Source: Microbispora rosea subsp. aerata
Lineage (GTDB): Bacteria > Actinomycetota > Actinomycetes > Streptosporangiales > Streptosporangiaceae
Reading direction: 5' to 3'
Length of the DNA stretch: 64,000 bases
Assembly: GCF_014647835.1 (NCBI RefSeq)
Contig: NZ_BMPY01000002.1
Span: 186,001-250,000, forward strand
Made by a program: the position numbers and the translations under genes
In this document: positions 1 through 8,248 of the stretch, piece after piece
Layout: the number at the start of each line of letters is the position of its first letter
How positions within the stretch are numbered: position 1 is the stretch's first letter
The notes under the pieces: generated by a model
Databases searched by the model: none
What the model was told of the DNA's origin: nothing
What the model saw: the letters and a program-made list of their open reading frames with translations, nothing else

Positions 1-201
1 GTAACGGCCTTCCGTATTTACCTGCCTTATCTCCATATCGTTGGTCATGTCGCCATGCTATGTCCCGCGTAAACACCGCTGTCGAAGCAAAACGACATCG
101 ATATTCAGAGGAGCCGGAGGCCGTCATCCGGCGACGGCCGGCGTCCCCTTCACGGAATCGCCGAGGTCCGCCGGGCTGCGGGACCGTTCACGTCCCGGAC
201 C

Positions 202-227
202 GGCGGCTCCCGCTGCCGGGAGCCGCC
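202..227 (-). terminator. Hairpin downstream of the M1 peptidase gene
   Basis: A perfect 10-bp inverted repeat (202-211 with 218-227, 6-nt loop) starts 10 bases past the stop codon of the minus-strand M1 peptidase. No T-run follows on either side, as is common for actinobacterial terminators. The remaining sequence from 1 to 201 holds no gene that I can support. Confidence 0.55.
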
Positions 228-237
228 GCAGACGGGA

Positions 238-1668
238 TCACCAGGAGGTGGGCTTGCCCTTCTGGAAGAGCCACACGTCGAAAAACGCCGTGAGGTCCAT
301 GCCCGAGATCTTCTCCGCCGCCCGGATGAAGTCGGCGGTGCTCACGTTGCCGTACCGGTGCCCGGTCGCCCATTCCTTGATCAGCGTGAAGAACGCGGCG
401 TCGCCGATCTTTCCGCGCAGCGCGTGCAGCGTCATCGCGCCGCGGTTGTACGGCACGTTTCCGAACATGTCCTCGGGGCCGGGGTCGGCCGCGACGATCT
501 GCCAGAACGACGAGGTCGCCGCCCGGCCGTAGTTGCCGGCGCCGTCGAACGTCTGCTGCGCGGTGGCGCCCCCGGTGTGCTCGGTGTACAGCCAGGTCGC
601 GTACGTCGCGAAGCCCTCATTGAGCCAGATGTCGGACCATTTGCCGAGGCTCACGCTGTCGCCGTACCACTGGTGGGCGAGCTCGTGCGCCATCGTGCCG
701 ACGCTGGGCGCGCTGGAGAAGATCGGCTTGGTCTGGCTCTCCAGGGCGTAGCCGACGCCCGGCGCGCGGTCGATGACGGCGCCCGCCTGGTTGAAGGGGT
801 ACGGCCCGAAGATCGAGGAGAAATACTCCAGGATGTCGGGGATCCGCGCGACTGCCGCGGCCGACTGGGTCACCAGGCGCGGGTCCACGGCCGTGTAGAC
901 CGGGATGCCGTTCGGCGTGGTCGTCTCGCTGACGGCGAAGTTCCCCAGGGTCACCGTGGCGAGGTAGGTCGCCATCGGCTCGGCCGAGTCCCAGACGAAC
1001 GTCGTCTTGCCGTTCGCGGTCGTCTTCGACACCAGGCGGCCGTTGCCCACGACCGTGACGCCCTCGGGGACGGTCGCGCGGAAGGTGAACGTCGCCTTGT
1101 CCGTCGGGCTGTCGTTGGACAGCAGCCAGGCCGGGGCGCCCTGCGGCTCGCCCGGCACGAAGACGCCGTCGTCGGTCGGCACCCAGCCCTCGATCGACCC
1201 GTCGGGGTCGGTGATCACCGGCGGCGTCCCGGCGTACGACACGGTGACCGTGAAGGTCTCCCCGGTCTTGAGCTTCGGCCGCGGGGTGACGACGAGCTCC
1301 TGGCCGTCGCGGGTGAACGCGGCCGGGTGCTTGCCAACCGTGAGCGAGCTGATCCGCGGGCCGCGGAAGTCCAGGTTGAACTGGTCCAGGTCCTGGGTGG
1401 CGACCGCGGTGATCACCGTCGTGGCGTCCATGACCCTGGTCGCGGGGTCGTAGGAGAACGTGACGTCGTAGTGCCGCACGTCGTAGCCGCCGTTGCCCTG
1501 GTCGGGGAAGTACGGGTCGCCGAGCGAGGGGGCGTCGGCGGAGTAGCGCGGCTGCCCGGGGTTGCCCGGCGCCGCGGAGGCGGCGGTCGCCTGGGTCGCG
1601 GTGAGGAGCGCGGCCGCGAGGGCCGCGCCGCCGATCCGCGCCGCCCGGCGCGAACGGGACGAGGTCAT
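238..1668 (-). CDS. Secreted M1-family metallopeptidase (aminopeptidase-like)
   Basis: This gene encodes 476 aa. An N-terminal Sec signal peptide (basic MTSSRSRRAARIGG, a hydrophobic Ala-rich core, cleavage near ASA-AP at about residue 32) implies export. A beta-sandwich M1 N-domain covers roughly 55-250. The zinc site HELAH (328-332) with the third ligand in NEGFA (Glu351) defines the gluzincin fold. The substrate motif GAMEN is replaced by a GYALES-type sequence near 306-311, as in many bacterial secreted M1 enzymes. The protein lacks the large helical C-terminal domain of 800-aa PepN enzymes, which is usual for this short secreted subgroup. The start at 1668 was chosen because GGAA precedes it and the signal peptide follows at once. 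The longer in-frame extension upstream has shadow-like composition. Likely role: extracellular peptide degradation. Confidence 0.9.
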   Translation of the reverse strand: MTSSRSRRAARIGGAALAAALLTATQATAASAAPGNPGQPRYSADAPSLGDPYFPDQGNGGYDVRHYDVTFSYDPATRVMDATTVITAVATQDLDQFNLDFRGPRISSLTVGKHPAAFTRDGQELVVTPRPKLKTGETFTVTVSYAGTPPVITDPDGSIEGWVPTDDGVFVPGEPQGAPAWLLSNDSPTDKATFTFRATVPEGVTVVGNGRLVSKTTANGKTTFVWDSAEPMATYLATVTLGNFAVSETTTPNGIPVYTAVDPRLVTQSAAAVARIPDILEYFSSIFGPYPFNQAGAVIDRAPGVGYALESQTKPIFSSAPSVGTMAHELAHQWYGDSVSLGKWSDIWLNEGFATYATWLYTEHTGGATAQQTFDGAGNYGRAATSSFWQIVAADPGPEDMFGNVPYNRGAMTLHALRGKIGDAAFFTLIKEWATGHRYGNVSTADFIRAAEKISGMDLTAFFDVWLFQKGKPTSW

Positions 1669-1736
1669 GAGGTTCCTTTCGCGGCAGACCGGGCGGCCGG
1701 GGAGACCGGCCGCCCGGCCCGGTGACATGCGTGGGA

Positions 1737-3443
1737 TCAGGCGACGACGGAGCGGAGCGGGATGCCCGCCGCGCCGAGGTCGCGGACCAGGTCGCGGACG
1801 AACGGGTGCTCGTCGGCGGACAGGCCGTCGGGATTCGGGATCGTGATGTAGGACGAGCCGTCCGCGGACGCGGTCCGCGCCGTGTCCGTGTAGCGCTCGA
1901 CCACCGCCCGCGCCCGCGCCAGGTCGGCGTCGGCCACCTGGATGACGATCGGCCGCCACTCCCCGCCGAGGTTCGGCGGCTCCTCGGCCGCCGCCGCGGC
2001 GCCGCGCGGCTCGTCCGGAGCGACACACGGCTTCGCCTGGGGCGACGGCCGCTGGGTGCCCGCCGGGTAGAGCAGCGCGTTGGCGAGCGGGTGGATGCCG
2101 TTCTCGTTATACGCCCTGAACAGCGGGTTGTACGCGAACAGCACGGCGTGTCCCGCGCCGGTCGGCTCGTCGACCAGGGAAACGGTGCCCTTGAGCGCCT
2201 CGGCGCCCACCGTGTAGCCGTTGGACCAGAACGTGTCGCCGGAGGGGTAGGTGAGCACGTTCACCCCGGTCTGGCTGGGGTTGAGGATCGGGTCGCCGTT
2301 GTCGAACTGGAAGTCCTCCGCCGGGCGGCCCAGCGACACCGGGCTGCCCTGCGCCACGTCCACGCGGAAGTGGGAGCCGATGACCTGGTAGCCGGTCGGC
2401 TTGGCCTTTACGGTCGCAGAGGTGAGGCCGGCCGCCCGGGCCACCCGGGTGCCCTCGTTGCGCAGCCCGACGTACGTGCCGCCGGCGGCCACCCACTGCT
2501 CGAGGTTGGCCAGGCCCTGCGCGGTCAGCCCGCCGTTCGAGCTGCTGCCGTCGGGCACGAGCAGGACGGTCCGCTCGGTGAAGGCCGGGGTGTTGCCGTT
2601 GATGTCGGCCGTGGTCACCGGCGTGAGGCGCAGGCCCCAGCGGTCGCCGAGCACGTAGCGGGCCTCGCCGTACGACCCGGAGGTGGTGGAGACGCCGGTG
2701 CCGGCGAACAGGCCGACGTCGGGGGTGCGCAGCGCGGCGCCGGAGGCCGGGACGGGGCCGCCCTCGACCGTCACGCCCAGCGAGCGGGCCGGCGTGTCCA
2801 GCTCGCCGCGCTTCATCGCCGAGGCGGGCAGGCTGACGACCCCGGTGGCGACGTCACGCGTGAGCGGCACGCCCGCGCCGAGCAGCCGGAAGGTCAGCTC
2901 GGAGGCGGCGGCGGAGTCCATCGGCTAGGAGTACGAGCTCGGCCTTCGGCGACAGCGTGTCGCCGGTGGAGACGGCGTTCACGCCCGCCAGCAGCGGGTT
3001 GCTCCACGAGGAGACGTCGTAGAAGTACGGGAACGGAACGTACGGGTCCTCCCCCATGACCGCCTGGATCCAGTGCTTCTGCGGCTGGTTCATGGGGATC
3101 CAGTAGGCCCCTTCGGGGACCGTCACGTCACCGGCCGTCCGGGTTCTGGGTCGGGAGGATTACCGTGACCAGGTTGTCGTTGCGCTTGACGACGTCGCAG
3201 GACAGGCCGGCGGCCAGCTCGTACAGAGTCTTCAGCGCGGCGTCGGCGCCGCTCTTCTCGCCGCCGTGCACGTTGCCGGCGATCCACACGATGGCGGGCG
3301 AGTCGGCGGCGATGCGCGCCGCCTTGCGGCTTGGCCTGCGCCGGGGACGCGGGCGTCAGCGTGAGCGCGGCCGAGACCAGGACCGCGACGCCGAGCGCCA
3401 TGCCATAGGGGGATCTTCCGCACGACGTCGTGCGTAACCGCAC
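1737..3443 (-). pseudogene. Decayed M14-family zinc carboxypeptidase
   Basis: Three reading frames carry consecutive pieces of one secreted carboxypeptidase. Piece 1 begins at GTG 3443 (GGAGG 4 nt upstream) and encodes a signal peptide ending near PAQA. The frame then shifts near 3320. Piece 2 has the zinc-ligand region IAGNVHGGEKSG and ends in LPTQNPDGR, with a TGA at 3128-3130. Piece 3 (from about 3126) resumes with VPEGAYWIPMNQPQKHWIQ, which in the family lies far downstream. The stretch with the second zinc ligand and catalytic Glu therefore appears deleted. Another shift near 2925 (TAG at 2925-2927) leads to a 394-codon C-terminal remnant. Several independent lesions plus a deletion argue for a true pseudogene rather than sequencing error. 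It lies next to the M1 peptidase on the same strand, suggesting a former peptidase pair. Confidence 0.8.
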
Positions 3444-3857
3444 CTCGCCTCCAGGCAAGGGACGGGAAATGTCTCGGGGGAGCACCCGTCCGGAAACGAC
3501 AAAGACCCTGCGGACAGTATTAGAAGGGAAAGACCGGACAAACTGCCACTAAATGTAACGACGGTCGAACGGAAACTGTGAGCGCGGCGTTTGCGCACTT
3601 CAGTCTTGTTATGGACGACCGAATCGCTCTTTTGTAACGTCCGATAACAACTGGGCATCGGGTTCGCCCCTGTTCGCCCGGTTACGGATCGCGACGACGC
3701 CGAGCACCCGCCGGAAAGGGCCGCCACCCGCGTCGCGACGGGCGTACCGGAAAGGACCGACCGCGCGCCCGCGGCGCCGGAGCCGATGCGGAAACGCGAC
3801 GCGAACGGGCGCCGGCCGGGCTGTGGGACCATTCATGGTGGTTTCGAGGAGGACAGG
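3444..3857. promoter_or_regulatory. Divergent intergenic region, pseudogene / kinase
   Basis: This 414-bp gap lies between the remnant carboxypeptidase (minus) and the kinase (plus). It is less GC-rich around 3500-3660 and must hold the kinase promoter. I cannot assign convincing -35/-10 boxes. No small ORF here has both a ribosome site and coding-like composition. Confidence 0.3.
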
Positions 3858-5600
3858 GTGGACGAGGAGCGTCGGTTAGCGGGCAGATATCGCCTGCTCG
3901 AACCGATCGGCCGCGGGGGCATGGGCGTCGTCTGGCGTGCCCACGACGACCTGCTCGACCGTGCGGTGGCCGTGAAAGAGGTGCTCTACCACCCCACCTC
4001 CGAAGAGGACAGGGAGACCTTCAACCGGCGCACGATCCGCGAGGCGCGGGCGGCGGGCCGCATCGACCACCCGAACGTCGTCGTCGTCCACGATGTGATC
4101 GAGGAGGACGGCCGTCCCTGGATCGTGATGCAGCTCGTGCGGTCGCGGTCGCTCGGCCAGGTGCTGCGCGAGCAGGGCCCGCTCCCGCCCGCCCGGGTCG
4201 CCGCGATCGGCCTGCAGGTGCTCGACGCGCTGTGCACCGCGCACGCCGCGGGGGTGCTCCACCGGGACGTGAAGCCGGAGAACGTGCTGCTCAACGGGGA
4301 GACCCGGGTGGTGCTCACCGACTTCGGCATCGCGACGATGCCGGAGGAGGCCGCGCTGACCATGACCGGCGGCATCACCGGCACCCCCGCGTTCATGCCG
4401 CCCGAGCGGCTGAACGGCGACCCGGCGACCCCCGAGTCCGACCTGTGGTCCCTCGGCGCGACGCTGTATGCCGCGGTCGAGGGCACAACGCCGTTCGAGC
4501 GCAACACCCCCGTGGCCACGCTGGCCGCGATCCTGCACGACGAGCCGGCCCCGCCCCGGCGGGCGGGCGCGCTGACCCCGGTGCTCGAAGGGCTGCTGCG
4601 CAAGGACCCGGCCCGGCGGATCGGCGCGGCCGAGGCCGCCGCGCTGCTCAACGCCGCCATGACGGCCCCGGGGTCCGCCGCGCCCGCTCCCGCGGAGGCC
4701 CGGCCCGAGCCCGGCGGCCCCGGCGCATGGCCCGCGGGCGCGGGTCGGCACGCGCCCACCGGCCCCGGGGCCGGCGCGGCCATGAGTGGCGCCGCCACAA
4801 ACCCGGGCCATCCCGGCGGCCCGGCCGCCCCGTCGGGAAACGCGCACGCCGCGCCGGGCGCGCGGCGCGGCGGCAGGACGACCCTGCTCGTCCTGGTGCC
4901 GCTGCTGCTCGTGGCCGTCGTCACCGGCGGCTGGTTCGGCTACCGGACGCTGACCGGGAACAAGGCCGGGGACGTCACGGCGTCGGGCGCCGAGACCCCG
5001 GGCCCGGATCAGCCGTCGGGAGACGCCCGTCCCACCCCGGCGGACACCGGGCAGAGCCCCCGTGAGCCGTACGCGCAGCCGTCGGACACGCCGGCGGAGG
5101 AGCCGCCGCGGGAACGCCCCACGCCGACGGCGGACAGGCCGGCGACGGGCTCGCTGCCGCGAGGATGGAAGATCCACACTGACTCGCTGGGCTTCTCGAT
5201 CGCCCTGCCCGCCGGCTGGGTCCCGTTCGGGCGGGAGGCCACCCGCGTGCGCTTCCACCACCCGCGCGGCCGCGACTACCTGCAGGTCGACTTCACCCCG
5301 TGGGAGACCACGGACCCGATGGCCGCCCTGCGGACGGTCGAGGCGACCTCGACGAAGAAGGGCCTGCTGCGCGGCTACGAGCGCATCGGCCTCACGTCCC
5401 GTCAATACCTCGGCGTCCCGGCCGCGGACTGGGAGTTCACCCACACGACCACCGCCGACGGCAGGGTGCGGGTGCTCGACCGGGCCTTCCGGCTCGGCGA
5501 CGGCCGCTGCGTCGCCCTCTACTGGCAGGCCGCCGACTCCCGGTGGACGTCCGGCCTGTCCTACTTCAGGGTCTTCGAACGCACCTTCGCGCCCCTGTAG
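3858..5600 (+). CDS. Membrane-anchored eukaryotic-type Ser/Thr protein kinase
   Basis: This gene encodes 580 aa from GTG 3858, which follows a GAGGAGG site by about 6 nt and opens directly into the kinase domain. The domain covers about residues 10-270: glycine loop GRGGMG (18-23), Lys40 in VAVK, catalytic HRDVKPEN (Asp137) and DFG (155-157). A Pro/Ala/Gly-rich juxtamembrane stretch leads to one membrane helix near 340-360 and then to an outside region. There are no PASTA repeats, so it is not a PknB orthologue. The extracellular end (about 440-580, starting at GWKIHTDSLGFSIALP) looks like a compact alpha/beta domain, perhaps PsbP/LpqN-like, and is probably a sensor. Its ligand is unknown. 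It is a single gene converging on the rluA gene only 18 bp after its stop. Confidence 0.93.
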   Translation: MDEERRLAGRYRLLEPIGRGGMGVVWRAHDDLLDRAVAVKEVLYHPTSEEDRETFNRRTIREARAAGRIDHPNVVVVHDVIEEDGRPWIVMQLVRSRSLGQVLREQGPLPPARVAAIGLQVLDALCTAHAAGVLHRDVKPENVLLNGETRVVLTDFGIATMPEEAALTMTGGITGTPAFMPPERLNGDPATPESDLWSLGATLYAAVEGTTPFERNTPVATLAAILHDEPAPPRRAGALTPVLEGLLRKDPARRIGAAEAAALLNAAMTAPGSAAPAPAEARPEPGGPGAWPAGAGRHAPTGPGAGAAMSGAATNPGHPGGPAAPSGNAHAAPGARRGGRTTLLVLVPLLLVAVVTGGWFGYRTLTGNKAGDVTASGAETPGPDQPSGDARPTPADTGQSPREPYAQPSDTPAEEPPRERPTPTADRPATGSLPRGWKIHTDSLGFSIALPAGWVPFGREATRVRFHHPRGRDYLQVDFTPWETTDPMAALRTVEATSTKKGLLRGYERIGLTSRQYLGVPAADWEFTHTTTADGRVRVLDRAFRLGDGRCVALYWQAADSRWTSGLSYFRVFERTFAPL

Positions 5601-5618
5601 CGATCGGACCGGCCGGCG

Positions 5619-6548
5619 TCAGCCCTCGTCCGAGAGGATCTCCAGCGCGCGGGCCAGGTCGGCGGGGTAGTCGCTGGTGAAGGTCATCCACTCCCCCGTC
5701 ACCGGGTGCTCGAACGACAGCGACACCGCGTGCAGCCACTGCCGGCTCACGCCGAGGCGGGCGGCCAAGGTGGGGTCGGCGCCGTACAGCATGTCTCCCA
5801 CGCACGGGTGCCTGAGCGCGGACATGTGGACCCGGATCTGGTGGGTCCTGCCGGTCTCCAGCTTGATGTCGAGCAGCGACGCCGCCCGGAACGCCTCGAT
5901 TGTGTCGTAGTGCGTGATCGAGTCCTTGCCCCCGGCCACCACGGCGAAGCGCCCGTCTCCGGACGGATGCCGGTCGATCGGGGCGTCCACGGTGCCCCGC
6001 AGCGGGTCCATGTGGCCCTGGACGAGCGCGTGGTAGCGCTTGTCGACCGTGCGCTCCTTGAACGCCCGCTTGAGGTGCGAGTAGGCCCGTTCGCTCTTGG
6101 CCACGACCATGACGCCGGTGGTGTTGGCGTCGAGCCGGTGGACGATGCCCTGGCGCTCGGCCGCGCCGCTCGTGGACACCCGGTGGCCGGCGCCGAGGAG
6201 GCCGCCGATCACGGTGGGGCCGGTCCACCCGACGGTCGGGTGCGCCGCCACCCCGATCGGCTTGCTCACCACCACGATGTCGTCGTCCTCGTACAGGATC
6301 GCCATGCCCGGCACGGGCTCCGCCACGGGCATCGGCGTGGTGGGGGGCGGCGGGATCGTCACGTCCAGCCAGGCTCCGGCGTGGACGCGGTCGGACTTGG
6401 CCGGGACGGCGCCGTCGACCAGCACGTCCCCCGAGGCGATCAGCTCGGCCGCGCGGGTGCGGGAGAAGCCGAACAGCCGGGCCAGGGCGGCGTCGACGCG
6501 CTCGCCGTCCAGGCCGTCGGGCACCGGAAGGCTGCGCTGGTCACCCAT
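5619..6548 (-). CDS. RluA-family 23S rRNA pseudouridine synthase (RluD-like)
   Basis: This 309-aa enzyme isomerises uridine to pseudouridine in large-subunit rRNA. An S4 RNA-binding domain (about 16-75) precedes the catalytic domain, whose signature is [12 protein letters not shown] with nucleophile Asp140. Length and order (S4 then catalytic) match RluD-type enzymes. The start overlaps the end of lspA by 8 bp. This lspA-rluA coupling is a conserved actinobacterial arrangement. The exact target uridines cannot be read from the sequence. Confidence 0.93.
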   Translation of the reverse strand: MGDQRSLPVPDGLDGERVDAALARLFGFSRTRAAELIASGDVLVDGAVPAKSDRVHAGAWLDVTIPPPPTTPMPVAEPVPGMAILYEDDDIVVVSKPIGVAAHPTVGWTGPTVIGGLLGAGHRVSTSGAAERQGIVHRLDANTTGVMVVAKSERAYSHLKRAFKERTVDKRYHALVQGHMDPLRGTVDAPIDRHPSGDGRFAVVAGGKDSITHYDTIEAFRAASLLDIKLETGRTHQIRVHMSALRHPCVGDMLYGADPTLAARLGVSRQWLHAVSLSFEHPVTGEWMTFTSDYPADLARALEILSDEG

Positions 6549-7137
6549 CGGCCCGCTCCTCCGCGCGGCCGCCGGCGCGTTCCTCCCCCGGCTCGTCCGT
6601 CTCGCGGGTGCCGTCGATCTGGTAGCCGCGCCAGGCGAGGAGCACGGCGAGCACGCCGCCGCACACGATGGCCGAGTCGGCGAGGTTGAACACCGGGAAC
6701 CGGGTGACCGGGAACACCTGGATGAAGTCGACCACGTGCCCCTGGAACGGAGCCGGCGACCGGAAGATGCGGTCGGTCAGGTTGCCGACCGCCCCGCCGA
6801 GCAGCAGGCCGAGCGTGATCGCCCAGGGCAGGCTGCGCAGCTTCCGCGCCGTACGCAGGATCGCCACGACGACGGCCAGCGCGATCACGGTGAACACGAT
6901 CGTCATCCCGGTGCCGATGCTGAACGCGGCACCGGGATTGCGGATCACGGTCAGCACCAGCGCGCCGGGCACGACGGTGACCGGGTCCTCGTGCTCCAGG
7001 AACTCCACGACGAGGAACTTGCTGACCTGGTCGAGCACGTACACGACCGCGGCGACGACGCCCAGGAGAGCGATCCTCCGCGCCCGGCGGGCCCTGGCCG
7101 CCTCATCGCTCAGCGGCGCTCCTCCCGCTGCTTGCAC
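6541..7137 (-). CDS. lspA: Lipoprotein signal peptidase II (LspA)
   Basis: This integral membrane aspartyl protease removes signal peptides from diacylglyceryl-prolipoproteins. Four hydrophobic helices are visible, together with the two conserved blocks holding the catalytic aspartates, GNLTDR and FNLADSA. The start is uncertain. An ORF extends to 7209 but would overlap the upstream zinc-protein gene by 100 bp. I use GTG 7137 (198 aa). A CTG at 7113, which overlaps the upstream stop codon and sits just after GGAGGAG, is an alternative that would give translational coupling. An unusually long charged C-terminal tail (Glu/Arg/Gly) follows the last helix. Confidence 0.92.
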   Translation of the reverse strand: MQAAGGAPLSDEAARARRARRIALLGVVAAVVYVLDQVSKFLVVEFLEHEDPVTVVPGALVLTVIRNPGAAFSIGTGMTIVFTVIALAVVVAILRTARKLRSLPWAITLGLLLGGAVGNLTDRIFRSPAPFQGHVVDFIQVFPVTRFPVFNLADSAIVCGGVLAVLLAWRGYQIDGTRETDEPGEERAGGRAEERADG

Positions 7138-7505
7138 GCTACGCACAGCGTCGCCCTCGGGAATGCCCGCAGGCGCTCCTTGCCGATCGGCTTGTGGCAC
7201 GATTCGCACTCTCCGTAAGTCCCTGCCTCGACGCGGGCGATCGCCCGCTCGTTCTGCGCGAGCAGGTCGCGCGCATTCAGGGTAAGGGCGATCTCACGCT
7301 CGCGCTCATACGTCTTGGCCCCGGCGTCGGCCGGATCGTCCCCCGCGCCCTGGCTCACGTCCCCGGACGCGAGCTGTTCCTCCGCCCTGGCGATGTCGGC
7401 CTGCAACTCCTGGATCTCGCGCCGCAGCCGCTTGCGGACCTCGGCGAGCTCCTCCTCGGACCAGACGTCGTCACTGGTAGCGGTTCTCGCCGTGCGCGTC
7501 GTCAT
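7110..7505 (-). CDS. TraR/DksA-family C4 zinc-finger protein
   Basis: This 131-aa protein begins at ATG 7505 with GGGGAGG upstream. It has a helical coiled-coil region (about 17-95) followed by a C4 zinc finger (Cys100, Cys103, Cys121, Cys124; CESC...CVAC). This is the DksA/TraR layout, in which the coiled coil enters the RNA polymerase secondary channel. The acidic tip residues that define true DksA activity cannot be judged with confidence here. It sits directly upstream of lspA, as homologues do in Streptomyces, and was probably co-transcribed with it. The function is inferred to be transcriptional modulation. Confidence 0.88.
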   Translation of the reverse strand: MTTRTARTATSDDVWSEEELAEVRKRLRREIQELQADIARAEEQLASGDVSQGAGDDPADAGAKTYEREREIALTLNARDLLAQNERAIARVEAGTYGECESCHKPIGKERLRAFPRATLCVACKQREERR

Positions 7506-7645
7506 TGCGGGCCTCCCCTTCGCCCTTGGACCCTTCGACCCCAGGAACCCCTTGTTTCGAGCCCGGAACCTTCGAAGTACGCTTCGAGCCGGTCCGGGCA
7601 GACTAGGTCGGCGATAACGGATCGGCAACGGACTCGCCGAGGCTT

Positions 7646-7915
7646 TTACCCCACCCGTAACCGGGTGACGCATTCGGCCAGCTTCTCCTCGTCACCCTCT
7701 ATTTCGATCACTTTGTCGCGACTCGTACTGCCGGATACCAGCCGCACGTCGCCTCTGCGGACGCCGAAGGCCGAGGCGACGGCCCGCAGGGCCGCCTCCG
7801 TCGCCCTTCCGTCGACCGCCGGGGCGCACACCCTCACAACAAGCGCGGAGTCTCCATATGTTCCTCCCACGTATTCCCGCGAGGAGCCGGGTCTCACTCT
7901 GATCGCCAAGCGCAT
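7646..7915 (-). CDS. DUF167 (YggU-like) family protein
   Basis: This gene encodes 89 aa. The opening MRLAIRVRPGSSRE and the central pattern DGRATEAALRAVASAFGV match the DUF167/YggU fold, a small alpha/beta protein of unknown function. The length is typical. It is separated from the zinc-protein gene by about 140 bp and lies divergent from the ileS leader. Confidence 0.85.
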   Translation of the reverse strand: MRLAIRVRPGSSREYVGGTYGDSALVVRVCAPAVDGRATEAALRAVASAFGVRRGDVRLVSGSTSRDKVIEIEGDEEKLAECVTRLRVG

Positions 7916-7965
7916 ATCGGGAAGCCCTTCCGGCCGGGTTGCGTTATCGTCTTAGTCTGCAAGGC

Positions 7966-8185
7966 GTTGATGGGGACGAGTACCTCCGCATCCGCCCGCT
8001 CAGCGACCCGGGGACGGTGTGAGCCCGGGGCGGGCCGCGAAGGGAAGATCACCCCGGAGCCGCCGGAAGAAAGGCCGTCAGGCCGAGTAGAACCGGCAGC
8101 GGAATGAAAACGAGAGGGCGCCCGGCACTTGATCCGGACGTCAAGAAGGGTGGTACCGCGGAGCCGTCCACGGCTTCGTCCCTTC
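7966..8185 (+). promoter_or_regulatory. T-box leader of ileS (tRNA-Ile-sensing)
   Basis: The T-box core AGGGTGGTACCGCGG lies at 8147-8161. GAAGGG (8145-8150) pairs with CCCTTC (8180-8185) to close the tRNA-acceptor-binding element, and a small GCCG/CGGC hairpin lies inside. The UGGU in the bulge complements the ACCA end of a tRNA with discriminator A, as in tRNA-Ile. An upstream Stem I region starts near 7966 with TGGGGACGAGTAC. ATC at 8048-8050, followed by A, is a plausible Ile specifier codon. There is no T-run before ileS, so control is probably at translation initiation, as established for other actinobacterial ileS T-boxes. The stem boundaries are estimates. Confidence 0.88.
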
Positions 8186-8248
8186 GCGCCATGTCAGTAG
8201 CGCTGTCAGCAGCCCTGCCAGCTCACCGCGTGGAGGTCCCGCCCGACG

